28,736 bases of DNA, taken from UBA9732 sp963649615 (lineage in GTDB: Bacteria > Spirochaetota > Spirochaetia > Sphaerochaetales > Sphaerochaetaceae). The DNA lies in the NCBI GenBank assembly GCA_963649615.1, contig CAVJIN010000017.1, forward strand, positions 1 to 28,736. Reading direction: 5' to 3'. The position numbers were made by a program, and so were the translations under genes. The notes under the pieces are model-generated. The model worked only from the letters and a program-made list of their open reading frames with translations. It was not told the origin of the DNA and made no database searches. Shown in pieces: positions 7,435 through 15,485 of the stretch. How positions within the stretch are numbered: position 1 is the stretch's first letter; each line of letters opens with the position of its first letter.

Positions 7435-7794
7435 ATGGCTTATGAAATGACTCCTTTTGAGAAAGAGATGGAAGAAAAGCTCCTAGATATGAGATCAGAG
7501 CTTTTACATAAAATTGCGAAATCTGATGACGACTTCAGATCGCTTGTTGGTCCAACCGGTGGTAGAGATAGTATTGACCTGGCTTGTGATGATATGGTTT
7601 CCAAGAAAATGGAAGCAATCAGCAAAATGGATGCAGGACGTCTTAATGCTGTTGATCAAGCTCTAATTAGAATTCGCAATGGCAAATATGGCATTTGTGC
7701 TAACTGTGGACAAAAGATTCCAGAGGACAGACTTAGGGCAATCCCATATGCTCTTTTGTGTATTAACTGCAAATCCAAAACTGAAAGACGCTAA
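7435..7794 (+). CDS. DksA/TraR-type zinc-finger transcription factor
   Basis: 119-residue protein with an N-terminal coiled coil (about 5-85) and a C-terminal four-Cys zinc finger: Cys88/Cys91 in CANCGQKIPEDRL and Cys109/Cys112 in CINCKSK. This is the DksA/TraR fold, which reaches the RNA polymerase secondary channel and, with ppGpp, alters promoter choice. It is shorter than E. coli DksA (151 residues). At the predicted coiled-coil tip I do not find the DxxDxA motif required by E. coli DksA, only acidic residues around 31-53, so ppGpp synergy is not assured. GGAGG nine bases upstream fixes the ATG at 7435; an earlier in-frame start at 7363 lies in the promoter. Confidence 0.87.
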   Translation: MAYEMTPFEKEMEEKLLDMRSELLHKIAKSDDDFRSLVGPTGGRDSIDLACDDMVSKKMEAISKMDAGRLNAVDQALIRIRNGKYGICANCGQKIPEDRLRAIPYALLCINCKSKTERR

Positions 7795-7879
7795 CTTTTA
7801 GTAAAAATCTTCTTGAGCAACATGGCCAAAGGGGAAAGTAGTACTAATTTGAAAAATTTTTTTCCAGAGATCCAAAAAA

Positions 7880-7915
7880 TAGAACTTTTTGAAAAAAATT
7901 TTTTCTATAGTTCTA
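7880..7915. terminator. Candidate bidirectional terminator between converging genes
   Basis: Outer arms TAGAACT (7880-7886) and AGTTCTA (7909-7915) enclose a near-perfect A/T palindrome GAAAAAA-A-TTTTTTC (7891-7905). It lies in the 147-base convergent gap (7795-7941), otherwise very AT-rich with no gene. T-runs occur on both strands. The A/T stem makes this a weak structure. Confidence 0.4.
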
Positions 7916-7941
7916 CTTTATACTTTTCTAGAAGATTTTCC

Positions 7942-8850
7942 CTATAAAATGTTTTCTATAAATTCTACTCGCCGCCTCATTATCTTTTCCATGAACTTGC
8001 TATTTTGTGCTATGTCATAGCCGTGCATTGCACCGGAAACTTCGTGAAGCTCAACTTTCACACTGTTATTCTTTAGTGCCTGTGCAAAGGCTACACCTTC
8101 ATCATGTAAGCAGTCATATTGGGCAACTTCAATGTATGTTTGTGGAAGATTAGATAGGTTTGTTGATTCAAATGGGGAGATATATGGGGAGATATATTCC
8201 ATTGAAGAAGACATTTCATCTGGTAAATACATCCTGTAATATTTAGCCATATCCCTACTATTGCACATTGGTGTGTTCTGACACATCTCATAGCTTTTAG
8301 TCTGCATCTTGTGATCAAGAACAGGATACAACAACATTTGAGCCAGAGGTAAGGAGAGCTTTTCATCCCGAGCCCGCAGACAAGTCATAACAGCAAGATT
8401 TCCACCAGCGCTATCCCCACAGAGAATTATTTTCTCTGCATCTATGTTAAGTTCCTGAGTGTTCTCTAGCATCCATCTATACACCTCAAAGCAATCATTT
8501 GGCGCGCAAGGAAATTTGTATTTTGGCGCAAGCCGATAATCCACAAAAACACACTTAATGCCAAGATTTTTAACAAATTTACGAACAAGATTAAAATGAT
8601 GTGGGGCAGCATTAAAAACAAAGCCACCACCATGAAAGAAAATCATACAAGTAGATTTTTCTTTAGCTCTCGCTGGCTCGTATAATAGGACTCTCACAGC
8701 ATTTATCACTTTCTCTGAAACGTGTACCTCAGCATCGCTACGTTCTAACTTGTACAAAAGACGCATTGGTTTCTGTGTAAGAGCCAAAACAAAGCGGTTT
8801 ATAGGAAAATGAAAATGCGCATAATGCTGTAAGTCTTTTTCAAGTAACAA
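7942..8850 (-). CDS. HSL-type alpha/beta hydrolase (esterase/lipase)
   Basis: Serine hydrolase of the Abhydrolase_3 / hormone-sensitive-lipase group, 302 residues. The oxyanion motif HGGGF is at 73-77 and the nucleophile elbow GDSAGG at 145-150 (Ser147). The likely acid is Asp246 (VAQYDCLHDEG) and the base His276 (GAMHGY). No signal peptide, so probably cytoplasmic. The reading frame opens with TTG directly after the TAA of the permease gene and is in the same frame as it, with AAGGA about 10 bases upstream; the first ATG is not until residue 29. The placement suggests tight coupling to the exporter operon. The ester substrate is unknown. Confidence 0.87.
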   Translation of the reverse strand: MLLEKDLQHYAHFHFPINRFVLALTQKPMRLLYKLERSDAEVHVSEKVINAVRVLLYEPARAKEKSTCMIFFHGGGFVFNAAPHHFNLVRKFVKNLGIKCVFVDYRLAPKYKFPCAPNDCFEVYRWMLENTQELNIDAEKIILCGDSAGGNLAVMTCLRARDEKLSLPLAQMLLYPVLDHKMQTKSYEMCQNTPMCNSRDMAKYYRMYLPDEMSSSMEYISPYISPFESTNLSNLPQTYIEVAQYDCLHDEGVAFAQALKNNSVKVELHEVSGAMHGYDIAQNSKFMEKIMRRRVEFIENIL

Positions 8851-9801
8851 TTAGCGCTTGTCCTTATCAATGCTTGAAAGACAAATAAGAGCAATGATTG
8901 CAAAGAGAATAGCAAAGATAAGAAGGGCACTCCAAAGATCACTTATATTTTCTGCAGTTGTCGCATACTCTAGGTTTTGACTCTCTTGTCCCATTTTCAT
9001 GCAAAAATCATCAACCTTGTTTTGACTTTCCATTGCAACCACAATGTTCTTAATTGGCGTATCTCCTTCATATTCAATGTTTTGGAATTGCTTGAGCATT
9101 TTCCATACTGTAGTCATTGGGAGAGCATTGTAGCCAACAACAGCACAAAGAGCGCACATACCAACTCTTGCAATTGTAAGGTAGGAAATGATAGTGGCAG
9201 CTCCTTCTGGAAGTGTAAATACAGCACCTGAGAACAAAAGCTCAAAAATAAGAACAAACGGCATAATTGTCATTGCCGCTGTTGTTGTCTTTGAGATAGC
9301 TGATATTACAAGAGCAAGCATATCAGCAGAGAAGGTGATAAGAAACAATGTTACTAACAATTCTAAACCAAGTAACGGTAAAATTGTTCCGTGAAGTGGT
9401 AATTTGATTCTAGTTAGATAGAGCACACCAGTTGTAACAAAGGCTTGGCAGAAACAGAGGAATGCCTGATAAATAACATGAGCAGAAATATAAGCTTTTA
9501 AAGACATTCCACACCTATGCTCGCGTTTAACAATTTCTCTTTCTCTACAAATAACTTGTACAGAATTGAAGAATCCATTCCAAATACAAATACAAGATAG
9601 TGCGAGGGAACCCTTCAAGGTCCCTTCCATGTTAACTCCAAAAGAACCTTTGATAACGTAGGAAACAAGGCCAGCAATTAGAGCTGCCATTGCAACAACT
9701 TTCCAGTCTCCAATGTTAATGAACATTCTGAAAAACTTTCCAACATAAATAGGAATCTGTCTAATCCAGCCTCTGTATTGCTTAAAATTCATTTTCTTCA
9801 T
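8851..9801 (-). CDS. ABC-2 type (ABCG-like) exporter permease
   Basis: 316-residue membrane protein with an N-terminal soluble stretch of about 30 residues, roughly six hydrophobic segments and a soluble loop (about 225-285) before the last one. The amphipathic segment REREIVKREHRCGMSLKAY (around residues 86-104) matches the coupling helix of ABCG/White-type permeases. It overlaps the ATPase gene by 4 bases (ATGA), so the two form one split half-transporter. Substrate unknown. An alternative start at Met4 is possible. Confidence 0.85.
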   Translation of the reverse strand: MKKMNFKQYRGWIRQIPIYVGKFFRMFINIGDWKVVAMAALIAGLVSYVIKGSFGVNMEGTLKGSLALSCICIWNGFFNSVQVICREREIVKREHRCGMSLKAYISAHVIYQAFLCFCQAFVTTGVLYLTRIKLPLHGTILPLLGLELLVTLFLITFSADMLALVISAISKTTTAAMTIMPFVLIFELLFSGAVFTLPEGAATIISYLTIARVGMCALCAVVGYNALPMTTVWKMLKQFQNIEYEGDTPIKNIVVAMESQNKVDDFCMKMGQESQNLEYATTAENISDLWSALLIFAILFAIIALICLSSIDKDKR

Positions 9802-11129
9802 TTGGCTTTCCTCTCTTCTTCAAAGCGTTCCATAAGTTCATCTGCTAGGCCGTCGCCACCTTCTTCTTTTCTGTTGATCATCTTAACAACATCTTCCATT
9901 TTTTCTTTTCCAAAGAACTTTTTTGCCTCATCAACTGGGCCGTAGAATACCAAACGTCCAGTCCTTTTCTCGTCTTTTGCAATAACAATAACTTCGTCAA
10001 AAAGCTCTAGAACTCTATCTGGAGAGTGTGTGATGACAATGACAATTTTTCCAGTTCTTGAAATGTTGTGAAGTCTCTGCATAAGATCATAGGCTAGAAC
10101 TCCATCCAAGCCAGAATCGGGCTCGTCTAAGATAAATAAAGAAGGCTTGGTAACAAATTCCATAGAAATTGAAGTTCTCTTCTTTTGGCCTCCAGACTGC
10201 TTTGCTACTACATTGTCTTCAATTGGTAGTAGACCAAAAATATCAAGAGTTTGCTCAATTTCTTCAGTGGCTTCATCTTTTTTCACACTAGTAGGAAGTC
10301 TAAGTTTTGCATAGTCTGAAACTGTTCTCTTAATGGTGTCGTTGTACCTAATAAGATCCTGCTGAGGAACAAAACCAATATCATGTTGAATTTCATGGAA
10401 TTCTGTGTATACATTACGTCCATTTAGGTGAATCTCGGCCTTTGCTGGCTCATAACCAGTTATTGCATTTAAGAGTGTGGATTTTCCGGCGCCTGAGCCA
10501 CCAAGAAGTAAAACCATTTTTCCTGGTTCAATATTGAAACGAATATCTTTTAGAATGCATTTTTTCTTTAGCCCAAAAGCCTTTGTTTCTATTCTTGACT
10601 TAAGATCAACGCTAAGGCCTTTGTCTTTTACTTCAACATTTCCATCTAGATTGGTGTCGTCTAAATCTTCTTCATCTACAGTTTTGTATGGTTGATACTT
10701 CTTTGAAAGACCAAAAACCATGGCTGGTACGCCAGCTATGGTTACCCATAGGAAAGTCCAACTCTTTTTTCTTCTTACTTGGAATACTTTTGTTAGATTG
10801 TAGTAGGCTTTGATTCTAAAAAATAGAACACAAATAGAAATTGGAAGAACAATAATGCCCAATACATTTGAAAATTGTTCTGAAATAGCAAGTGCTTCAA
10901 GGAATTCTCCTATCCCCAAAAGAAGTTCCATGATGAACCAGGGAATTCCAATTTCATCCACATCGGCACACTCAGAAAGTCTAAAGACTCTCAGCACAGG
11001 GACTAATGCCCATTTTTTGTTGACCTTACATTTGTCAAAGAGGTGCCATAATCCTATGGTAAATAGGATGAAATCAAAAAGTTGAATAAAGTCAAACAAA
11101 TGAGAGTTCATGTAGTTTAATATTTGCAT
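9798..11129 (-). CDS. ABCG-like ATPase with N-terminal membrane domain
   Basis: 443 residues in two parts. Residues 1-145 hold about four hydrophobic segments with a KWALVPVLRVFRLSECAD stretch, resembling the DUF5684-type membrane domain also found next to signal peptidases. Residues 170-443 are an ABC ATPase: Walker A GGSGAGKST (210-218), signature QSGGQKKRT (311-319), Walker B LFILDEPDSGLD (331-342) and switch His368. The GxSGAGKSTLL and SGGQKKR style and the missing half of a permease point to the ABCG/White branch, whose membrane half is the next gene. AGGGAG nine bases upstream supports ATG 11129. The role of the membrane domain is not known. Probably an exporter. Confidence 0.86.
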   Translation of the reverse strand: MQILNYMNSHLFDFIQLFDFILFTIGLWHLFDKCKVNKKWALVPVLRVFRLSECADVDEIGIPWFIMELLLGIGEFLEALAISEQFSNVLGIIVLPISICVLFFRIKAYYNLTKVFQVRRKKSWTFLWVTIAGVPAMVFGLSKKYQPYKTVDEEDLDDTNLDGNVEVKDKGLSVDLKSRIETKAFGLKKKCILKDIRFNIEPGKMVLLLGGSGAGKSTLLNAITGYEPAKAEIHLNGRNVYTEFHEIQHDIGFVPQQDLIRYNDTIKRTVSDYAKLRLPTSVKKDEATEEIEQTLDIFGLLPIEDNVVAKQSGGQKKRTSISMEFVTKPSLFILDEPDSGLDGVLAYDLMQRLHNISRTGKIVIVITHSPDRVLELFDEVIVIAKDEKRTGRLVFYGPVDEAKKFFGKEKMEDVVKMINRKEEGGDGLADELMERFEEERKAK

Positions 11130-11142
11130 AGCTTGTTTCTCC

Positions 11143-11748
11143 CTAGCTAATTAATTTAAGCATTGATCTTGCAGCCTTTCCCCTGTGGCTGTATTTATTT
11201 TTAGTTTCTTCAGGAAGTAGTGCCATTGGGCTTTTTGCTTCATTGCAATAAAAAACAGGGTCAAAGCCAAACCCATGTTGCCCAATTTCATCTTCTAGTA
11301 TTTTACCCTCTGTAGTTTCCTGTACACAGTAGATAGTCCAGTTATCCTTAAGCAGAACCATTGAGCAAATAAATCTAGCAGTTCTCTTTGACTCTTCAAG
11401 TCCTTTCAGCATATTAAGGAGGAGTTGGTTTCTTTCATGTGCTTCTAGCAAAGTAATTCCATCTTTGCTTCCAAATCTAGCTGTTTTAACACCAAGAAGG
11501 TTAGGAATGGCATCAACAATAAGTCCAGAATCATCTGCTAGAACAGCATAATCTTCTAGATTAACACCTTTTAAGACGTCTTTTAGTGCCTTTGCCTTAA
11601 TCATTGCGTTGTCAATGAAGGTTGTTCCGTCTTCAATACAGTCAAATTCTAAACCCAGATCCTTGGGTAAAAGAATTTGATGTCCTATAAAAAGATGCTC
11701 AATTTCCATTTTTTTGTGTTCGTTTGAGCTAGCAAGAATTATTTTCAT
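11143..11748 (-). CDS. rdgB: XTP/dITP diphosphatase (RdgB/HAM1 family)
   Basis: House-cleaning enzyme that hydrolyses non-canonical purine triphosphates (ITP, dITP, XTP) to monophosphates. 201 residues, normal length. MKIILASSNEHKK opens the protein, ADDSGL is at 71-76 (catalytic acid region), KTARFG at 88-93, GFGFDPVF at 159-166 and SHRGKA at 187-192, all diagnostic. The start is certain from the family pattern, yet no Shine-Dalgarno site precedes it: the six bases before ATG are CAATAT, directly preceded by a -10-like TATTCT. It has an internal promoter downstream of the MBL gene and precedes the ABC ATPase gene by 13 bases. Confidence 0.94.
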   Translation of the reverse strand: MKIILASSNEHKKMEIEHLFIGHQILLPKDLGLEFDCIEDGTTFIDNAMIKAKALKDVLKGVNLEDYAVLADDSGLIVDAIPNLLGVKTARFGSKDGITLLEAHERNQLLLNMLKGLEESKRTARFICSMVLLKDNWTIYCVQETTEGKILEDEIGQHGFGFDPVFYCNEAKSPMALLPEETKNKYSHRGKAARSMLKLIS

Positions 11749-11754
11749 ATATTG

Positions 11755-11783
11755 AGAATAAATCTTTTATACAAACAGTTCAA
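11755..11783 (-). promoter_or_regulatory. rdgB promoter, predicted leaderless
   Basis: Minus strand TTGAAC (11783-11778), 17 bases, TATTCT (11760-11755), then six bases to the rdgB ATG. The -35 begins right after the MBL stop codon. This is the clearest case of the pattern because the RdgB start is fixed by homology. Confidence 0.6.
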
Positions 11784-12422
11784 TCACAATAGGTACTGTT
11801 CGTCTTCTATTGTTGTGCTTTCTCCATGTCCAGGAAAAACAATTGTGTCTTTTGGTAGAGCAAGAATTCGCTCTAGCGATATTTTAATGTCCTCAAATGA
11901 GCCACCTAGGTCAGTTCTTCCATAACTTCCGGAAAATAGGGTATCGCCAGAGAAAAGAATGCCATTTGTGCCAGATTCTCTTTTCATGTATAAACAAATA
12001 GAATCTGCAGTATGTCCCGGCGTGTATAAAACCTTAAAAGGGCCAATCTTATCTCCGTCTTTGAGAAGTAAAGTGGGTTTGGGAATTTCAAAATCTTTTA
12101 AACCAAAACAGGTTCCATTGTAGTAGTTTCCTAGTATGTATTTAGCCTGATGTTGCACATTTTGGGTAGAAATACTTGTCTTTTCACTTATTGCAACCAC
12201 CGCCTCTGGGTGGAGTTTGTGAATGTCATTTAAAGCTCCCACATGGTCAAAATGCCCGTGAGTTAAAATTATATGTGTTAGAGGCTGTGAAAGAGTCTGT
12301 TCAATAACTTTCTGTATAAGAGAAGGGTTCTCCCCAGGATCAATTACTGCAGAGAACCCATCATTTTCAACAATATAACAGTTGGTACCAAGGATACCAA
12401 CTGAAACACATTTTATTTTCAC
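11784..12422 (-). CDS. Metallo-beta-lactamase-fold hydrolase (glyoxalase II-like)
   Basis: 212-residue dinuclear zinc hydrolase. Motif THGHFDH at 54-60 gives His55, His57, Asp59 and His60; His137 (PGHTADS), Asp160 (FSGDTLF) and His199 (FPGHGEST) complete the metal set. It lacks the C-terminal helical domain of classical GloB and is like YcbL-type enzymes. The GTG start at 12422 abuts the TAG of the upstream RNA-binding gene, with AAGGA about 10 bases before it, so the two are translationally coupled. Cytoplasmic; thioester substrate not proven. Confidence 0.9.
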   Translation of the reverse strand: MKIKCVSVGILGTNCYIVENDGFSAVIDPGENPSLIQKVIEQTLSQPLTHIILTHGHFDHVGALNDIHKLHPEAVVAISEKTSISTQNVQHQAKYILGNYYNGTCFGLKDFEIPKPTLLLKDGDKIGPFKVLYTPGHTADSICLYMKRESGTNGILFSGDTLFSGSYGRTDLGGSFEDIKISLERILALPKDTIVFPGHGESTTIEDEQYLL

Positions 12423-12926
12423 CTATTCAACATCCTTGTCTTTGCTGTAGTTTATCTTGACCTTACGACCTTTATAGGTTTGACCATTTATAGCTTCAAT
12501 GATGCCCTCTGAGGCCTCTTTCTTGATATGAATGAAGGAATAATTCTGCTTATAGGCTATTGCCACTATTGCATCATTAGCAATATTTGCCTTCTCACAA
12601 ATAAACTCTGCAAGTTCTTTTGGAGAACTCTTACTTGCTTTTCCTACGCTTATGTAGAAAGAAACAGTATTTTCTAGAGATCTTACTGGTGCCTTTCTTT
12701 CTTCTGCTCCCGGTTTATGAAATCTATTAGATTTTCCTTGATCTGTTGAAGTTTCATGGCGAGTGATATAGAGATAAGCCAAGAGATTTCCTCTCATTAA
12801 AAAAGGTACATTCTTTTTTATAACTTTTCTCATCTCTTCAATTTCTTTTGGATTATTGTAGAGCTGCATTTCTTTCACAAGCTCTTTAATTTTCTGTCCT
12901 CTGATATCTGCAATGGAATCTGCCAT
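12423..12926 (-). CDS. Freestanding DbpA-type RNA-binding domain protein
   Basis: 167 residues. The C-terminal part (about 86-162) resembles the RRM-like RNA-binding domain found at the end of DEAD-box helicases such as DbpA: TVSFYISVGKASKSSPKEL, IVAIAYKQNYSFIHI, and a basic end GRKVKINYSK. The N-terminal 60 residues are helical with no helicase motif, so this is an RNA-binding domain without its helicase. ATG 12926 is preferred over an in-frame start at 12974; AAAGGAG lies about 11 bases upstream. First gene of the minus-strand operon with the MBL hydrolase. RNA target unknown; ribosomal RNA is a guess from the family. Confidence 0.78.
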   Translation of the reverse strand: MADSIADIRGQKIKELVKEMQLYNNPKEIEEMRKVIKKNVPFLMRGNLLAYLYITRHETSTDQGKSNRFHKPGAEERKAPVRSLENTVSFYISVGKASKSSPKELAEFICEKANIANDAIVAIAYKQNYSFIHIKKEASEGIIEAINGQTYKGRKVKINYSKDKDVE

Positions 12927-12973
12927 TTTGAAATATGCTCCTTTATGAAGTCGTTTTGTGAAGTGTCTAAACA

Positions 12974-13002
12974 AGTATACAGTATTTTGGATTTTATTTG
13001 CA
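12974..13002 (-). promoter_or_regulatory. Possible promoter of the RNA-binding-protein operon
   Basis: Minus strand TGCAAA (13002-12997), 17 bases, TATACT (12979-12974). This would give a leader of about 40 bases including the AAAGGAG site. Its -35 touches the promoter region of the divergent coiled-coil gene. Confidence 0.35.
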
Positions 13003-13020
13003 GACTGTTTTTTTCTAATA

Positions 13021-13029
13021 TGTTACAAT
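13021..13029 (+). promoter_or_regulatory. Extended -10 promoter of the coiled-coil gene
   Basis: TGTTACAAT (13021-13029) is an extended -10 (TG, one base, TACAAT) ending seven bases before the ATG at 13037. No good -35 at the 17-base distance (CAGACT). No Shine-Dalgarno site precedes the gene, again suggesting a leaderless message. Confidence 0.4.
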
Positions 13030-13036
13030 TTGAGTC

Positions 13037-14149
13037 ATGTCAGGTCTAAACACAGAAATTGAAGCTCTATCCAAGGAGATAGAGAAAGCACAGGCCAATC
13101 TCACTGATTTACATAGGCAACTTGGAAACACAGCAGCCCCATGGCATGCCAGCATAAACTACGTCCCAAGTCAGGCGGCTTTTGAAGAACTCTGTGAGAT
13201 AGTCAACCAAAAAGACCAAGTTGACGAAAAAATCACAGCCCTTCAGGATGCACTTAAGAACATGTCCGTAGGTGGCGAGCAAATGGAGAAAACTAAAATC
13301 TCCATGAAAAAGCTTGACGCTCGTTTTGAGGTCCTTAAGGCCATGCTAGGAGCTGTTGCAATTGAGGTCCAGTCAGCTGGCAATCTTCCCTCTAGGTTAG
13401 ACCGATGTCTCTCTCCAATGCGTGAATATGAAAAAAAAGTTGCAGAAGTAGAGGCAAAAATAGAAAAATTGAGCCCTGAATCTAGATTTCTAAGGCCTTT
13501 ATACGAAAAAAAACTTGAAGCACTAAAAAAGAGCCTTGATTCTGTTTTTATGCAAACAGGTAAAAAATTGTATGATTCTGGAGACTTTAGAGAAGTTCCA
13601 GGCGAAAGAGCTCAAGAGATTCTTGCAGAGATGGAAGACATTCGTTCAATGAAACGAAACTATAAAAGCACATTAAAAGACCAAGCCTCTATAGTAGACC
13701 AAGCTCAAGGCTCACTTGTAAGTATGGGTGCATATGGAGAGGGGGGCCGTAGACTTAGAGCACTTCAGGCAGAAGAAAATCAAATAATGAATAAGCTTGT
13801 TGAAAAGTTTACTCAATATGGCAAGATTTTAGCTGAAGGTATGGAGTATTGGTATGATGCTGATGCACCAAAAGAGCTTAAAGAATGTTGCAGTCAAATT
13901 TACAACCAAGAAACCTTCATTGAGAAAAAGAAACATGAGCTTGCACATCTTAAGATGCAACAGGATATTGAAATTCATGAGATGAAACTTTCACAGCTTT
14001 CAGATCAAATGACTCACTTGAACAACCAAATTATGGCAATAGAAAACCAGAAATCTGAGCTTCAACAGAAGGTTGATGCTGAGCTTAAAGCTATATCGGA
14101 CTTAAAAATGAACCAAAACAAATTGTTGAGAGAAGATAAGCTTGTTTAA
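13037..14149 (+). CDS. Long coiled-coil protein of unknown function
   Basis: 370 residues, rich in Glu, Lys, Gln and Leu, with heptad-like stretches at about 3-32, 45-110, 125-170, 190-225 and 285-365. Cysteines are few (Cys53, Cys123 and the pair at about 289-290). No signal peptide or membrane segment is seen, so a cytoplasmic structural or scaffold role is possible. I do not recognise the family. Length and coil density recall spirochaete cytoskeletal or flagella-associated proteins, but nothing in the sequence proves that. Its neighbours (RNA-binding operon divergently, DUF4143 ATPase downstream) give no clear hint. The ATG is chosen from the -10 seven bases upstream and lack of an alternative. 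Confidence 0.75.
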   Translation: MSGLNTEIEALSKEIEKAQANLTDLHRQLGNTAAPWHASINYVPSQAAFEELCEIVNQKDQVDEKITALQDALKNMSVGGEQMEKTKISMKKLDARFEVLKAMLGAVAIEVQSAGNLPSRLDRCLSPMREYEKKVAEVEAKIEKLSPESRFLRPLYEKKLEALKKSLDSVFMQTGKKLYDSGDFREVPGERAQEILAEMEDIRSMKRNYKSTLKDQASIVDQAQGSLVSMGAYGEGGRRLRALQAEENQIMNKLVEKFTQYGKILAEGMEYWYDADAPKELKECCSQIYNQETFIEKKKHELAHLKMQQDIEIHEMKLSQLSDQMTHLNNQIMAIENQKSELQQKVDAELKAISDLKMNQNKLLREDKLV

Positions 14150-14163
14150 TAAGAAAAAGGTTG

Positions 14164-14184
14164 CTAAAATAAAATTGATTTTAG
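14164..14184 (+). other. Short A/T hairpin between the coiled-coil gene and the ATPase gene
   Basis: Perfect 7-base arms CTAAAAT and ATTTTAG around a 7-base loop, in the 52-base gap. No T-run follows, so it is not a standard intrinsic terminator. AGGAG at 14191-14195 is the ribosome site of the next gene. Confidence 0.3.
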
Positions 14185-14201
14185 ATTAGCAGGAGCTTGT
14201 T

Positions 14202-15431
14202 GTGTATATAAATAGACAAATAGAGAAACTTTTTCTTGAGACATCGGCCTGTTTTAAAGCTGTTTTGCTTACTGGACCTAGACAAGTTGGCAAGACATCA
14301 ATGCTTAAGCATCTTCAAAAGACAACTGAAAAAAGAACATATGTCTCAATGGATGATGATACGCAGAGAAGAATTGCAAAAGAGGATCCTTCTCTTTTTT
14401 TTCAAATGTTCAAACCTCCAATCATAATTGATGAAGTTCAAAAAGCACCTGAGTTATTTGAACAAATAAAGCTAATTTGTGATGAAAGCAATGATACAGG
14501 GCTTTTTTGGCTTACGAGTTCTCAAAAGTTTGGTTTACTCAAAAAAGCAAGTGAAACGCTAACTGGAAGGGTTGCTATTCTTAACTTATATGGTCTTTCA
14601 TCTGACGAAAAAAATAACCTTATTTCAGATAAAGACATAGATTTCTCATATGATTCCTTGGTCTCGTATTGTGATGCACGACCAAGTGTTGAGATAACGG
14701 AAGTATATGAAAGAATTTTCAATGGAGGATACCCTGCAACATTGAAAATGTCTTCACGCATGCGAAAAATATATTACGATTCTTACATAGATACATATTT
14801 GATGAGAGATGTTCTTGAGGATACAGGGATTAAAGATATTTATAAGTTTAAGAAATTTCTTACTGCTTGTGCAGCAATAAACTCAAATCTTGTAAACTAT
14901 GCCACTTTAGCGGATGTTGCTAGCATATCGCAACCCACTGCAAAAACCTGGTTAGGAATATTAGAGTCTTTGGGGATTGTGTTTCTTTTAGATGTCTATT
15001 CTAATAACCTTCTAACCAGCACAATAAAGACTCCAAAACTGTATTTTTGGGATACAGGTTTATGTTGTTATCTTTGTGGTTGGGAAAATCCAGTGACGCT
15101 TTGCAATGGGGCCTCAAGTGGTGCTTTTTTAGAAAACTATGTTATTTCTGAACTTATTAAAGGATGTATTTACAGAGGCTCTCAAGCAAAGTTCTATTAC
15201 TACAGGGATAGGGAAGGTAAAGAAGTAAATCTTATCATTGAAAAAGATCAAACAATAACTCCAATAGAAATCAAGCGTACCGCAAGTCCTAATAAGGCAA
15301 TGGCTTCTGCTTTTTCTTCTGTAAAAGTTGTTTCTCCTTTTTCAAGGGGAAGTGGAGCAATAATATGTTCGCAAAATAGGGTGCTGATGCTCTCAGAAAA
15401 TATTTTATCCACTCCACTATCAGTGATTTAA
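14202..15431 (+). CDS. AAA_14/DUF4143 family ATPase
   Basis: 409 residues. The N-terminal P-loop ATPase domain has Walker A LTGPRQVGKT (23-32), Walker B IIIDEVQKAP (74-83) and a sensor-like FWLTSSQKF (102-110). The C-terminal DUF4143 region includes YLMRDVLEDTGI (199-210), a winged-helix-like segment (230-262) and the end segment YRDREGKEVNLIIE...IEIKRT (334-360). In most relatives the last part reads EVD, giving a restriction-endonuclease-like D...ExK; here Asp is replaced by Asn343. These ATPases are common in multiple copies in anaerobes and are of unclear function. GTG start at 14202 with AGGAG six bases upstream. Single gene, probably its own unit. Confidence 0.88.
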   Translation: MYINRQIEKLFLETSACFKAVLLTGPRQVGKTSMLKHLQKTTEKRTYVSMDDDTQRRIAKEDPSLFFQMFKPPIIIDEVQKAPELFEQIKLICDESNDTGLFWLTSSQKFGLLKKASETLTGRVAILNLYGLSSDEKNNLISDKDIDFSYDSLVSYCDARPSVEITEVYERIFNGGYPATLKMSSRMRKIYYDSYIDTYLMRDVLEDTGIKDIYKFKKFLTACAAINSNLVNYATLADVASISQPTAKTWLGILESLGIVFLLDVYSNNLLTSTIKTPKLYFWDTGLCCYLCGWENPVTLCNGASSGAFLENYVISELIKGCIYRGSQAKFYYYRDREGKEVNLIIEKDQTITPIEIKRTASPNKAMASAFSSVKVVSPFSRGSGAIICSQNRVLMLSENILSTPLSVI

Positions 15432-15485
15432 AGCATAGTGTATTATTGGGGAAAAGAATTTATTAGCTGAAAAGGAGTCGTGGCA

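Noticed and set aside
14202..15431. Mobile-element or defence-island gene
   Set aside because: DUF4143 ATPases are often scattered singly; no other defence genes, repeats or integrase lie alongside.
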